Program-made: the position numbers and the translations under genes | Source of the DNA: Forficula auricularia | Taxonomy: Eukaryota; Arthropoda; Insecta; Dermaptera; Forficulidae | Length of the DNA: 64,000 nt | NCBI GenBank assembly: GCA_024734495.1 | Contig: JALMQS010000099.1 | Coordinates: forward strand, 97,877,481-97,941,480 | Reading direction: 5' to 3' | Part shown: one piece after another, positions 11,541 to 21,107 of the stretch | How the letters are laid out: each line of letters opens with the position of its first letter | Position numbering within the stretch: position 1 is the first letter of the stretch | Notes under the pieces: model-generated | Seen by the model: only the letters and a program-made list of their open reading frames with translations | Told to the model about the DNA's origin: nothing | Database searches by the model: none

Positions 11541-12148
11541 AAAACCGGCGTGCGAGAATCACCTGAGGCCCGCCCTGCCTTGGGACGCCCCCCCCCCCCC
11601 GCGCCAAGGCAAATCCCCTTCGCCTCCACCCCCGCACCCCTCACCCTCTCATCCCCATTAGATATATATACAAACATTGAAACAAGGCAAATTCCATAGG
11701 CACAACCAACACACCCGTACTAAGCCAGGATAAATAACTGCACGAGTATAAATGCCAACAAACCAACTAACTAACGTAAAAAAAGAACCTCGGTTCTCAT
11801 CAATCGTAAAATTGTCCGCTTAGAGAGATACACTTTTTTTATACTTCTCTGAATATATTATAATTATTAGAAAAGAAACAAGAACAAGAAAACATCATTT
11901 ATTTTTTATCAATAAGAGATTATTTAAATAAGGGAAAAGTTTATATAGATACGTATATATGTAGGTATATAATTTAATTTTTTTGGTTAGAATTAGATTG
12001 CAAAAACAAAGCTCTACTCTCATTTTTATGGACGAGTTTAAAATAATTATTTGATATGCGTTTTTTATTGTTAAGATTTAGATATCCCTAGAGAAAAGGG
12101 CATCTGGAAATAAAATTGCATTTCTTTAGTTAAAGATTTCGTGTTTTT
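11541..12148. other. C-rich block, then AT-rich DNA
   Basis: 11541-11660 is unusually GC-rich for this window and holds a run of about 13 C. The rest is AT-rich with no gene or known repeat. Confidence 0.5.
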
Positions 12149-12149
12149 A

Positions 12150-12280
12150 ACCGACTTTAAAAAAAGGAGGAGATTATCAATTCAACGGAATCTCGTTCTT
12201 CTTTGTGTTTGTTCGTTGATTTCGCTCCTACAATGTGGACCGATTTCGATGATTATTTTTTGAAGTGAAACTTCTTTACG
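12150..12280 (+). repeat. Dispersed 'CCGACTT...GGAGGAG' repeat
   Basis: AACCGACTT, AAAAAAAGGAGGAG and CGATTTCGATGATT occur in the order seen in the copies at 23255-23420, 28020-28450 and 56705-56942. This is a high-copy arthropod-type repeat; its class cannot be decided from these fragments. Confidence 0.7.
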
Positions 12281-12501
12281 CGCGTCATGGATTCTCGACG
12301 AAGGGAGTAAAACCGGCTCATGGCCGCCACGAAAAACCGTCTAGGTGACGGTAACCACGCCCCCGGAGACCCCCACCACCGCTCACCAGATGCACACGTA
12401 CATAGAAGTGGGAAATTTAAAATATATTTCTTATCATTACACAGAAATTAGTGTTGAAACCATCTAAATTGATATTTTTTGATAAGATATTCTTATTAAA
12501 A

Positions 12502-12601
12502 NNNNNNNNNNNNNNNNNNNNNNNNNNNNNNNNNNNNNNNNNNNNNNNNNNNNNNNNNNNNNNNNNNNNNNNNNNNNNNNNNNNNNNNNNNNNNNNNNNN
12601 N
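12502..12601. other. Assembly gap of 100 N
   Basis: Exactly 100 unknown bases, the usual placeholder for a gap of unknown size. Sequence on the two sides need not be as close as drawn. Confidence 0.99.
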
Positions 12602-14200
12602 TTGCAAGCTCGTTCCATCATTATCAAAGCCTGCTCTTGCTTGCATTTTCGTTGTATCTTCTCTACTCAGGTCACTCACTTATTAATTCCTAATCTCATA
12701 GAATCATAACAACCCAAATATCAGCATGTATTCGAATAAAAAAAAGATATTCCTAATTCGCTCGTGTCATGTATCATGAACGCCTTCCCATAAACCATAG
12801 TACATCTACCCCTCTGCCCCTCCATATTAAATAATTTTTCTACCTTTTACCTGTTGCTCCCGAAAATCTGGTGTGTCTCAGAGGTAAGTGGACATAAATG
12901 AATCAATATTTCATACGCCTGTATATATACTCTCTATAATAAACATGTTAGTCGTGTGATTGTTCCCACCCTGAATCTGGGATGATTAATATACCCTGGT
13001 GGAATTGAGTGAGGTCTCGGCGATGCGTTTTCGAGTTACCGTGCGTTCTGGTGAGTCCGAATTCCGTCTGTCCGCAGCCCCGATACATAAATAAATAGTC
13101 GAGCATTCTTTGTCCCAATAAATACCCCATAAATAAGTATCAAAGAAAAATGAATTAAATATCTATCAATACCCCTATAATATCTCAATATAAGTAATCA
13201 TTTTCTTTACCATAGCGTCGAGAGGTGCAATGGTCCTGTGGATTGAACCATAATTTATTTCAATAATTAATTACTTCTTATTTTTATTCACAATTAAAGT
13301 CTAATTGAGGCAATCAATTGATCATCAAACAAGGAAACCAATGGGTTCTGGGAAGGCATAGTAAATGACCAACGATTAACAGCATAGGAAAGCATTGACA
13401 TGAGCAAGTTCGACAGTCATTGACTGACATGTCATGAGAGAGAGTGTGCATATCTACTGCTATCAAGTGACTCTGAATAAACCTACACAAATACTGGTAT
13501 ATTCAAGTTTTCCACAGTTTTTGATACGAGTGTAGAGAGAGAGTGAGCACATAAACTGCTAATTCTCTATATCTACTAAGTTCCTTCTTCATCGAGCTAC
13601 CTAGGTTGTACAAGGCAGTTTACCTTCCATTTTATTTGATACACGTTCTTCTTGAGGAAAAATTTTTGGCATGCGGAAGCACATCACTAATATATATACA
13701 ATTATATGACATTGAGCACCAGAAAGCACACCTTCGTGCTAGGTCCTCAAACCTAATATATATATATATATATATATTACATTCACCAATCGATTCCTTC
13801 CCATCAGGACATCTACAAGCAAAAATCAACACGCCTCTCCACCACCATCTGGGAAGCTACTGAGAAACACTTCTCCTATCTCGCCTTTCTTATTTATAAC
13901 GATACAAAAAATAAATATCATCAGTCTCTCTATTAATTTGCTGGTCTGTATAACTTTATTTATAGTATTAGTACCAGAAGCCCATTTCCCTACATCCTTC
14001 ACGCATCACCTCAAATTTCATTCTCCATTTCAGGGACGTGCCACTTGGATCCAGTCACTGAGGGACACACCCACCCCATTAATAAATAGCGAAGCAGATA
14101 AATTTAACAATAACGTAATAAAATAAAGCCCAATTTCCTAGTACATAAGTTACATTCACCCCCTTGCCCCTTAATAACCCCCACCCCTCGTGTACTTTAC
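12602..14200. other. No recognised gene; TA microsatellite
   Basis: It has moderate base composition and short open frames on both strands, none with family features. A (TA)n tract lies at about 13757-13777. CATTCTCCATTTCAG at 14019-14033 would be a good plus-strand acceptor, but no partner was found. Confidence 0.45.
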
Positions 14201-14204
14201 TCAA

Positions 14205-14270
14205 GAACATATTAATATTTCAAATGAATTTGGATAAAGTTTAGCAACGATCCGTTGCAGTTTATTTATA
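14205..14270 (+). repeat. End fragment of the R repeat family
   Basis: It matches the end of the R copies at 21108, 31745 and 43398: ATATTAATATTTCAAATGAA, then GATCCGTTGCAGTTTATT. Confidence 0.75.
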
Positions 14271-14363
14271 AAAGAAGAACAAAGAAACTAAACATATTTT
14301 GAAAGTTTATAAAATAGGAAAATATGGACAAGTTTTTATGTGTGGCTTGTTTTATTTATCAAC

Positions 14364-14395
14364 CAACGTTTCGTCGATTTTGCCGACTTCTTCAG
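14364..14395 (-). ncRNA. Hammerhead-like motif, variant class
   Basis: Read on the minus strand: CTGAAGA, one A, stem GTCG / loop / CGAC, then GAAACGTTG and, 15 bases on, AAATAAA. The core CTGANGA and GAAA boxes are intact. There is no room for a stem III loop, and the cleavage triplet is not canonical. Confidence 0.45.
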
Positions 14396-14540
14396 GGCTT
14401 CCAAATAGTCATGCCACACATTCGTCTAAATTTTCTTTTTATTTTCGTTATCATTGAAGACCATCAGAAACACAAATTTCAAAAAATATTTGGCTCATTC
14501 ACATAAACAATTTTTACCTCTTTTTCTTTATATTAACATA

Positions 14541-15813
14541 CTCGGCGGGCTGAAAAGTTCGTAGGCTGACACATAAATGGCGCTACTAGTATCAAATCCA
14601 TATGATTTTTAGTTAGCCCCAACCTTCAAAAGACGCGTGTATAAATTTGACAGCTGTTGCACTATTAGTATCTGAGTTATAGCATTTTTAGTGAAAGAAC
14701 TTTTAGTCCTTTGAAAAAATGGATAAAAAGGAATTTCGTGTGTTAATAAAGCATTGCTTTTTGGCGAAAAAAATAAAAATTGAAACCAAGGCTTGGCTTG
14801 ATAAACATTATTCGGACTTTGCACCAGCAAAATCAACCATAGAAAAGTGGTTTGCTAAATTTAAACGAGGCGAAATGAGAACCGAGGACGATGCACGCAG
14901 TGGACGCCCCAAAGAGGCAGTTACCGAAGAAAACATAAAAAAAGTCCACAAATAATTTTTGATAACCGTAAAGTAAAGTTGATTGAGATAGCTGAGACCC
15001 TAAAGATATTAAAGGAACGTGTTGGTCATATCGTGGATGAATATTTGGATATGAGAAAGCTCTGTTCAAAGTGGGTACCTCGCGAGACTCACAACCGACC
15101 AAAAACAACAACGAATCGATGATTCGAAGCAGTGTTTGGGCCGTTCAATCGTAATAAATCCGGATTTTTGCGTCGATATGTGACGATGGATGAAACATGG
15201 CTCCATCATTTCACACCGGAGTCCAATCGACAGTCAAGCCGAGTGGACTGCACGTGATGAACCGACTCCAAAGCGTGGAAAGACGCAAAAGTCGGCTGGC
15301 AAGGTTATGGCATCAGTATTCTGGGATACTCATGGTATAATATTCATTGACTATCTTAAAAAGGGAAAAACCATAAACAGCGACTATTACGTGGCGTTAT
15401 TGGAGCGTTTAAAAAGACGAAAAAGCGGCCTCATTTGAAGAAAAAGAAAGTGCTGTTTCATCAAGACAATGCACCGTGTCACAAGTCAATGAAATCGATG
15501 GCAAAATTGCAAGAATTGGCCTTCGAATTGCTTCCGCATCCACCGTATTCCCCAGATCTGGCCCCGAGTGACTTTTTCCTGTTCTCAGACCTCAAGAGGA
15601 TGCTCGCTGGAAAGAAATTGATGAAGAGGTAATCGAGGAAACTGAAGCCTATTTTGAGGCTAAAGACAAATGGTATAATAAAAATGGCATCGAAAAATTG
15701 TATGACCGCTATAATGGTTTGTATCGCCCGCGAAGGGAACATATTGAATAATCAAATCATATTCTATCCAAAAAATTTTTTTCAATGCTAGCCTACGAAC
15801 TTTTCAGCCCACA
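14541..15813 (+). mobile_element. mariner element, degraded
   Basis: The ends show inverted GGCTGAAAAGTTCGTAGGC motifs (left 14548; right read inverted from 15807), with TA at 14539-14540 and 15814-15815. Length is near 1.27 kb, normal for mariner. It carries a transposase pseudogene. Confidence 0.92.
14719..15751 (+). pseudogene. mariner transposase (DD34D), several frameshifts
   Basis: It starts MDKKEFRVLIKHCFLAKK and has the mariner DNA-binding domain (KSTIEKWFAKFKRGEMRTED, DARSGRPKE). The frame first breaks at about 14953 (HK then stop, from a lost base) and shifts again near 15090, 15420 and 15625. All three catalytic positions can still be seen: MDETW near 15190, HQDNAPCH near 15460, and YSPDLAPSDFFLF near 15550, which is the D34D spacing and the diagnostic mariner signature. 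The last piece ends in LYRPRREHIE and TAA at 15749-15751. Multiple frameshifts mean it is dead. Known mariner transposases are about 345 residues, which fits this span. Confidence 0.93.
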
Positions 15814-15980
15814 TATTATGTAACATAAGGTAATTGTTATTATAAAGAAAAAGAGGAAAAAAATTGTTTATGTGAATGAGCCAAATATTGTTTGAAATTT
15901 GTGTTTCTGATGGTCTTTAATGATAACGAAAAAAAAAAAAAAAAATTTAGACGAATGTGTGTGCATGACTATTTGAAGCT

Positions 15981-16012
15981 CCGAAGAAGTCGACAAAGTC
16001 GAAGAAACGTTG
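15981..16012 (+). ncRNA. Hammerhead-like motif, mirror copy, degraded
   Basis: Inverted partner of the motif at 14364-14395. The first core box has changed to CCGAAGA, and an extra base lies before GAAACGTTG. Stem II (GTCG/TCGA) is only partly kept. Confidence 0.35.
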
Positions 16013-16194
16013 GCTGATGAATAAAAAGTCCCACATACAAACTTGCTCTTATTTTTCTATTATAAAAACTTTCAAATTAATACAAATTATGGACGGAAGT
16101 GATGATAATAAAAATAAATATAATGTTCTCAACTTACGCGATTTTGGACTTACTTAATTAAAAAAAATTTTTAGTTGTTTAGTTTACCCAGGGC

Positions 16195-16465
16195 GAATTT
16201 TTGAGGACTGGTTTTTTTCATCATTTTTTTCAAGAGATAAAAAAAATATTGCTTTTGACAATTTAATTCATACACTAAAAGTCCGGTGTTTTTGTCACTA
16301 TGACAGCGAAAAAAGTTTAGCCTAACTTTTCCAGCGACACAACTGAACCTAGCTTTATTTTTTCAATTATGTTTTATTTATTAATTGGTTTTTTAATTTT
16401 AAAACCCACTAATAGGTTAAAGCAAATATTATTATATTATATTAAAATTAGAAATTTTTTGTTTG
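16195..16465 (+). repeat. Internal fragment of the Helitron-like family
   Basis: TTATTAATTGGTTTTTTAAT, AAAACCCACTAATA and ATATTATTATAT match 38380-38475, 38880-38955 and 48770-48845. Neither end is preserved here. Confidence 0.55.
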
Positions 16466-16749
16466 TTTTTAATTAACAGGTGTCTAAATCATAACAAAAC
16501 AGGTGTGTTTACAAATAAAGTGGTTCAAGTGGCTTTTTTTATATAGCTTGGAAACAAATCTTATTTAATTTTATGTTTTATTTCAGATCCTATACGATTA
16601 TTTTTTATTTTTATTTTCCTATTTATTTTTTTATCAAGTTGTTTATAAGAATTGTATTTTTAACAATTGTACTTTTCCTCTAAATTAAATAAACTAATTT
16701 ATGTCTTAATTTTGTTAATTTTGTGATTTACGTATTGATTCATTAAATT

Positions 16750-16985
16750 GTCTTACCGAATTACACTCAAGCTTTTTTTTGGGTCGAAGTAAACTTGATA
16801 TTTTATAATTCGAGTTTTGTTGCCTTTGGAAATTTAACTCAAAAAACTACCAGAAAAAATTACTCGTCCTACGGACTCGTAATTTTTCTCACAGGTAGTT
16901 TTTTCGTTTAATTGCCAGGCAACAAAATTCTCATTAAAATGTCAAGTTTACTTCGGCAAAAAAAGCTCTCTTGTAATTATAAGTG
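16750..16985. repeat. 235-bp palindrome
   Basis: The arms (AAGTAAACTTGA, TTTTGTTGCC, ACTACC and AAAAATTACTCGT) are mirrored about a centre near 16873. No TA or other target duplication is clear. Confidence 0.7.
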
Positions 16986-17019
16986 AAAATAATATACCAT
17001 GTAAGATTTTGAATGTTAT

Positions 17020-17105
17020 TTGAGAAAGTTGAAAATGATTATAAATTATTTTATTAAATATAAGTAAAGGGCCAGATGTATGATAAAGTCATGTGGATGG
17101 CCAGA
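17020..17105 (+). repeat. End of the M-monomer MITE family
   Basis: It matches 41235-41330 and, inverted, 31880-31970: TTATTTTATTAAATATAAGT, TGTATGATAAAGTCA, GTGGATGGCCA. It lies in the presumed 3' UTR of the host gene. Confidence 0.65.
17050..17055 (-). promoter_or_regulatory. Candidate polyadenylation signal
   Basis: AATAAA on the minus strand, 68 bases past the stop codon of the last host-gene exon. The signal lies inside transposon-derived sequence, and AATAAA is common in DNA this AT-rich. Confidence 0.3.
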
Positions 17106-17123
17106 TCCGTTTATGTATTTTTT

Positions 17124-17390
17124 CTACCAAAGCCTTGTTAATGACAGACCTTTGTTCTCTTTATTCGTTTCTATGGTGGTTTCTGGCGACGTAGAATTTG
17201 TCTGATTTGTATTATTTTCCTCGGCCAACTGGGTATCCAAATGATGTCTTGTTTTATTTTTTTCCTTTTTTTTGACATTTGGATTTGGTATATCCTTGAA
17301 ATTTGTTAGACGATTTGACTTTTTCAATTGTTCCATTCGCATCATAGCTTCATTCAATTCTTGAACTACTTGCCAACGGATACCCTCCAC
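17124..17390 (-). CDS. Host gene, last coding exon (coiled coil and Asn/Thr-rich tail)
   Basis: The acceptor is very good: TCTTGTCCTTTTCAG just before base 17390. The exon opens in phase 0 with VEGIRWQVVQELNEAMMRME and QLKKSNRL, an amphipathic coiled-coil-like helix. It continues through a Lys-rich stretch to an Asn/Thr/Ser-rich tail (ENNTNQTNSTSPETTIET) and stops at TAG 17126-17124, giving 88 residues. Phase 0 matches the end of the exon at 29609-29694. Codon use and the intact frame in AT-rich DNA argue for a real exon. The family is not recognised. An alternative donor (AAAG then GTCTGT near 17155) could bypass the stop. Confidence 0.72.
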   Translation of the reverse strand: MEGIRWQVVQELNEAMMRMEQLKKSNRLTNFKDIPNPNVKKKEKNKTRHHLDTQLAEENNTNQTNSTSPETTIETNKENKGLSLTRLW

Positions 17391-17584
17391 CTGAAAAGGA
17401 CAAGAATTGTTGTTAATAAAAATAATTTTTCGAAAAAAACCAGGCTTCAAAAAATAATAAGAACTGAAAAATCAAAATAATAAATAAAAGAGAAACAAAG
17501 TGGTTGTCCTCTGCTTGATGCAAATAAACATAGCACACATATATATCAAAATTATATATCTGTATATATATTATTTATTTGTTT

Positions 17585-17621
17585 GAGACTATAGTTTCGA
17601 AGTCTTGCCTCATCATCAGTC
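17585..17621 (-). ncRNA. Hammerhead ribozyme motif (PLE subfamily 2)
   Basis: Minus strand: CTGATGA, T, stem GAGG / CAAGA / CTTC, GAAAC, TATA, GTC. The core boxes are canonical. Stem II is four pairs with one G-T. Stem III is the minimal AC/GT pair closed by TATA, the short form known from PLE hammerheads. Beyond GA/TC, stem I is not clear. Confidence 0.65.
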
Positions 17622-17759
17622 TTTTTAATTATAAATATTATTTTTCATTGGGTCATTATTAGAATTTTAACTAGCTCTCGGCTAAGTAAAGATCAAAAAA
17701 TTTTCAATATCCATGCGATATTGACCCCATGAAAAATAATATTTATAATTAAAAAAGTT

Positions 17760-17782
17760 CTGATGATGTTTGAAACTCATAG
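17760..17782 (+). ncRNA. Hammerhead remnant lacking stem II
   Basis: Inverted partner of 17585-17621. CTGATGATGTTTGAAACTC is followed by ATAGTC: the core boxes remain but stem II is deleted, so it cannot fold. Confidence 0.5.
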
Positions 17783-17872
17783 TCTCAAACAAATAAATAA
17801 TAAAGTTTAGGAAAGCGGTGTTCCTCTTTGTGAAACACCACTATAACCCGTTAAATAATTCCTGTGGAAATA

Positions 17873-17875
<3 letters not shown>

Positions 17876-17923
<48 letters not shown>

Positions 17924-17925
17924 TA
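17876..17925. repeat. (TA)n microsatellite
   Basis: About 22 uninterrupted TA units, followed by imperfect ones. Confidence 0.95.
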
Positions 17926-18047
17926 TAGATATATATGTGTGTATGTTTATTTGCATCAAGCAGAGGACAACCTCTTTGTTTCTCTTTATGAATCAACAAC
18001 TCTGCTACTCTCGGCAAAATAAAAACATTTCAGCAAAATAATAAAAT

Positions 18048-18135
18048 ACACTATATAGTAAAAAATAATTATCTAATTTAGTTACAACTAAACGTCCAAA
18101 TTTTTAAATGAAATCACTTTTTGAAGTCGGTGCCA
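18048..18135 (+). repeat. Half copy of the 20555-20928 palindrome
   Basis: TAATTATCTAATTTAGTTAC, AACTAAACG and TTTTTGAAGTCGGTGCC match one arm of the palindrome family. The region 18140-18785 beyond it shows nothing recognisable. Confidence 0.65.
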
Positions 18136-18787
18136 AACTCTTTACTTTTTCCTCCAGTTTAGTGAATTTTATTTATTTTTTTAATGTTTAAAACCAATAC
18201 ATATTATTTCATAAAACAATCTAGAAGAGTTTAACTCGAAAAACTCAAGTACTTTACACTTAGTAAATTGATTGTATCTAACTTTCTGAGATTTGGCACG
18301 ATCCCAGCTTCTTTCCTTCTACTATATTCTTTCCACGATGGAGGGGCCATCCCATACAGGCCTTTAGGGATGCACCTTCTGGTTTATCTCCTTCTCACAT
18401 CAATATCATTAAAAAAAAAATTAGAGCCTAAATCTTACGCAGCTTTGAAACAGAGGTGACCTCGTTGATTGTCTATATTCAGGAGCGCACAAGGCTAGAA
18501 TTTTTCTTTAGGAATAATCTAAATGGTTTCAAAAATTGCTTAGGAATAATCTATATAAATTTAAGCATAGGTATAATATGTATATCTACCAACGTCTATG
18601 TATGATCCATTCAGAGGTCAATCCAATTAAGTCCATAAACGTGGCCAAAATGACGCTGAGTGGGAAGTTGTGTGTAGACAAATTTGCACGGTGCAAAAAA
18701 GTGTTTAAGAGTTTCAATGGACCACAAAAACCCACCTGACGGGCTTAAGGCGTGTTTTATAAACTCAGCCAGTGATAAATAAATATG

Positions 18788-20199
18788 GGGCATTTCTCGC
18801 CAAATCGAATGGTTTGAAAAATTTTAATATTTGATTTCTCTCATTTTTTAAATTTTTTATTACCCAGATTTTTACTCTTCCTGGTAAATTTTGAAATTTT
18901 TTGATCACCGGTTTAAAAGATATCGAATTTCGTTTTTCCGCACACAACTTCTTCAAAAGTGGTCCGAATTCAGATTTTTTTTGAAATTTTTGTTTTTTGA
19001 AATACTTTTTTAGAAAAAATAGAAAAAATTATTTAAAGAGTATTTATATGCCATTTTTGAGTTTTGAAAATTCTATTCTTGTTTTTGAAACTGTATGTAA
19101 GAACTCTTCGATTTTTTTGATATTTTTTTATTTTAAGCTTCTTTTCATTATACAATAATTTAAGACCAGGTTTTGATAGTAGTCCTATAATAATTAGTAT
19201 TTTTTTTCGATTTTTGAAAATTTCGAAAAAATTTATTCTCTATTAACCATGATTAAAACCATTTTTTGGCATTAGTTCGCTTTTTTAGTTCATTTTAAAT
19301 TGATTTTTATCATTAACAGGTGTTAAAATAAATAATTAGTATTTTAGTTTGTTGAAAGAAATTCAAAATCAAAAATCGAAAATCGATAAAAAAATAGTAA
19401 TTATTATATGATTTTCTTTCAACAAACTAAAATAGTAATTATTTATTTTAAACACTTGTCAACGATAAAAATCAATTGAAAATAAGTAAAAAAAAAGTAC
19501 TCAATAACAAAAAGTGGTTTTAATCATGGTTAATAGCGATTAAATTTTTAGAAATTTACAAAAATCGAAAAAAAAATAGTAATTTTCATAGATCCTACTA
19601 TCAAACCGGTCTTAAAATTTGCAGAATGAATAGAAGTTTAAAATGGGAGTCGGGTTGTCCGAGCTGGCTAAGGCTCTGCTCCCTTCAGCATCGTTTATGA
19701 CGATGTTCAAGCGGGAAACACGGGTTCGAGAGCCTGGCTAGCACATAAAATTTCTACCGGCTAAGAACTCGGCTCCCTCACTAAACCTACTAACACTTTA
19801 CTGATTGGTTGTCTAAATGGGCTTTGTTCCCGGTAACAAAAAATAAATAAAAAAAGAAAAAAGTTTAAAATAAAAAATTATGAAAAAATCGAAGAGTAGG
19901 TACATTCAGTTTCAAAAACAAGATTAAAATTTTCAAACTCAAAATCGCATACAAAAACACTTTAAATAATTTTTTTTTATTTTTTCCAAAAGTACGTAAA
20001 AAAATAACAAATATTTTCAAAAAAAATTTGAATTTGTACCATTTTTGAAGAATTTATGATGTATATTAAAAACCGAAATTCGTTATCTTTTAAACTGGTG
20101 ATCAAAAAACTGTAAAGTTTTCTGATGGGTACTAAAAAATGTCAAAAAATGAAGGAAATCAAAAATTAAAATTTTTAAAACAGTCCGATTTGGCGTGTT
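18788..20199. mobile_element. Foldback element, family FB2, with nested SINE
   Basis: The arms begin and end with CGCCAAATCG and its inverse CGATTTGGCG, and mirror each other about a centre near 19400. The right arm is longer because of the SINE at 19645-19860. Relatives are at 30105-31045 and 43582-44714. No transposase and no clear target duplication. Confidence 0.8.
19645..19860 (+). mobile_element. tRNA-derived SINE with target duplication
   Basis: It is flanked by the 11-bp direct repeat AAGTTTAAAAT (19634-19644 and 19861-19871); the uninterrupted sequence is seen in the FB2 relatives. The head reads GTCGGGTTGTCCGAGCTGGC and then TAAGG, an A box of the Leu/Ser tRNA kind. CGGGTTCGAGAGCC near 19725 is the B box, and a long variable region lies between them. 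The body ends in an A-rich tail. This is an RNA-polymerase-III type SINE that inserted by target-primed reverse transcription. Confidence 0.9.
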
Positions 20200-20554
20200 G
20201 AATAATTATCAATATGGGGATATGTCCAACTGGTCAACGGCCATAATGAATTTAAATTAAATTATAATTTTCCCCATGAATGTGTCCCGACTCCCCTAAT
20301 TTTCAATGTCATATTGATCCAAATCAAATCATGTAAATAATGCAAAAAAAAGAATCTTTTACTAGGGGAGAAAAATATTCAGTTTTTTTTTTAATTCACC
20401 CCTCTAAAATGTTATGCTGTTGACGACCATTAACAAAAATAAATGTTCATCTCGAAATCTATATAAACGAGTAGTTGTTTAAAGCATCTCCTGAAAATAC
20501 ACTGTGGTGCAAAAAAAGTGGAACATTCAGTGATTAGGTGTGAAATAATTTTTA

Positions 20555-20928
20555 AGAAAAAAATAAAAACCGACTTCAAAAAATTAAATGCAACAAATAT
20601 AAAAATACACTAAAAGGTATAAAATAATTATTATCTTATTTAGTTACAACTAAACGACGAAATATTAACACGAAATTACTTTTTAAAGTCGGTGCCAAAC
20701 AAACTATACCTATAAGCGAGCGTACCGCCAAACGTACTAAGTAAGATCCGTCGAGTGCGATTCATAAAAGGTATATGTTTGGCACCAACTTTAAAAAGTA
20801 ATTTCGTGTTAATATTTCGTCGTTTAGTTGTAACTAAATAAGATAATAATTATTTTATACCTTTTAGTGTATTTTATATTTGTTGCATTTAATTTTTTAA
20901 GTCGGTTTTATTTTTCTTAAAAATTTTT
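20555..20928. repeat. 370-bp palindrome ('CCGACTTC' type)
   Basis: The arms AAAACCGACTTCAAAAAATT, TAGTTACAACTAAACGACG and TAAAGTCGGTGCC mirror about 20745. A near-identical copy lies at 59412-59782, also beside GATCATATCATCAGAACTTG. Confidence 0.9.
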
Positions 20929-21107
20929 ATTTTCTCTTTTAGTGATGTTATTAATAGTGATCATATCATCAGAACTTGACCAAATTAATATGACACCATC
21001 CTAAGACACCCCCTTTCGGATAAAAAAAGAACCATCGAAATCGGTTCATAAACAAAGAGGTTAGGTTCTAAACAAACCTAATAAAAAAGGTCTAATACCA
21101 TGAAAAT

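Larger units (their letters stand above)
14290..16075. mobile_element. Palindromic element with hammerhead-like ends, split by mariner
   Basis: The left arm 14300-14530 and right arm 15835-16075 are inverted copies (GACAAGTTTTTATGTG against its inverse, CGAATGTGTG, CCATCAGAAACACAAATTTC). The mariner at 14541-15813 sits in the loop between them. A second copy, without mariner, lies at 48100-48560. Each arm carries a hammerhead-like hairpin followed by an AATAAA-type stretch, as in the PLE ends elsewhere in the window. Confidence 0.75.
17500..17995. mobile_element. PLE-type inverted terminal pair, subfamily 2
   Basis: The end module 'CAAGCAGAGGACAACC... CTGCTACTCTCGGCAAAA' and the hammerhead block are arranged as an inverted pair, with arms 17500-17640 and 17730-17995. 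A long (TA)n tract and the module GAAACACCACTATAAC (17832) are included. The same arrangement recurs at 49815-50175. The last 20 bases match the tail of the coding PLE at 59255-59275, which links it to Penelope-like elements. Confidence 0.75.

Noticed and set aside
12451..12693. Open frames on both strands across the N gap
   Set aside because: They exist only because the 100 unknown bases contain no stop. They are not evidence of coding.
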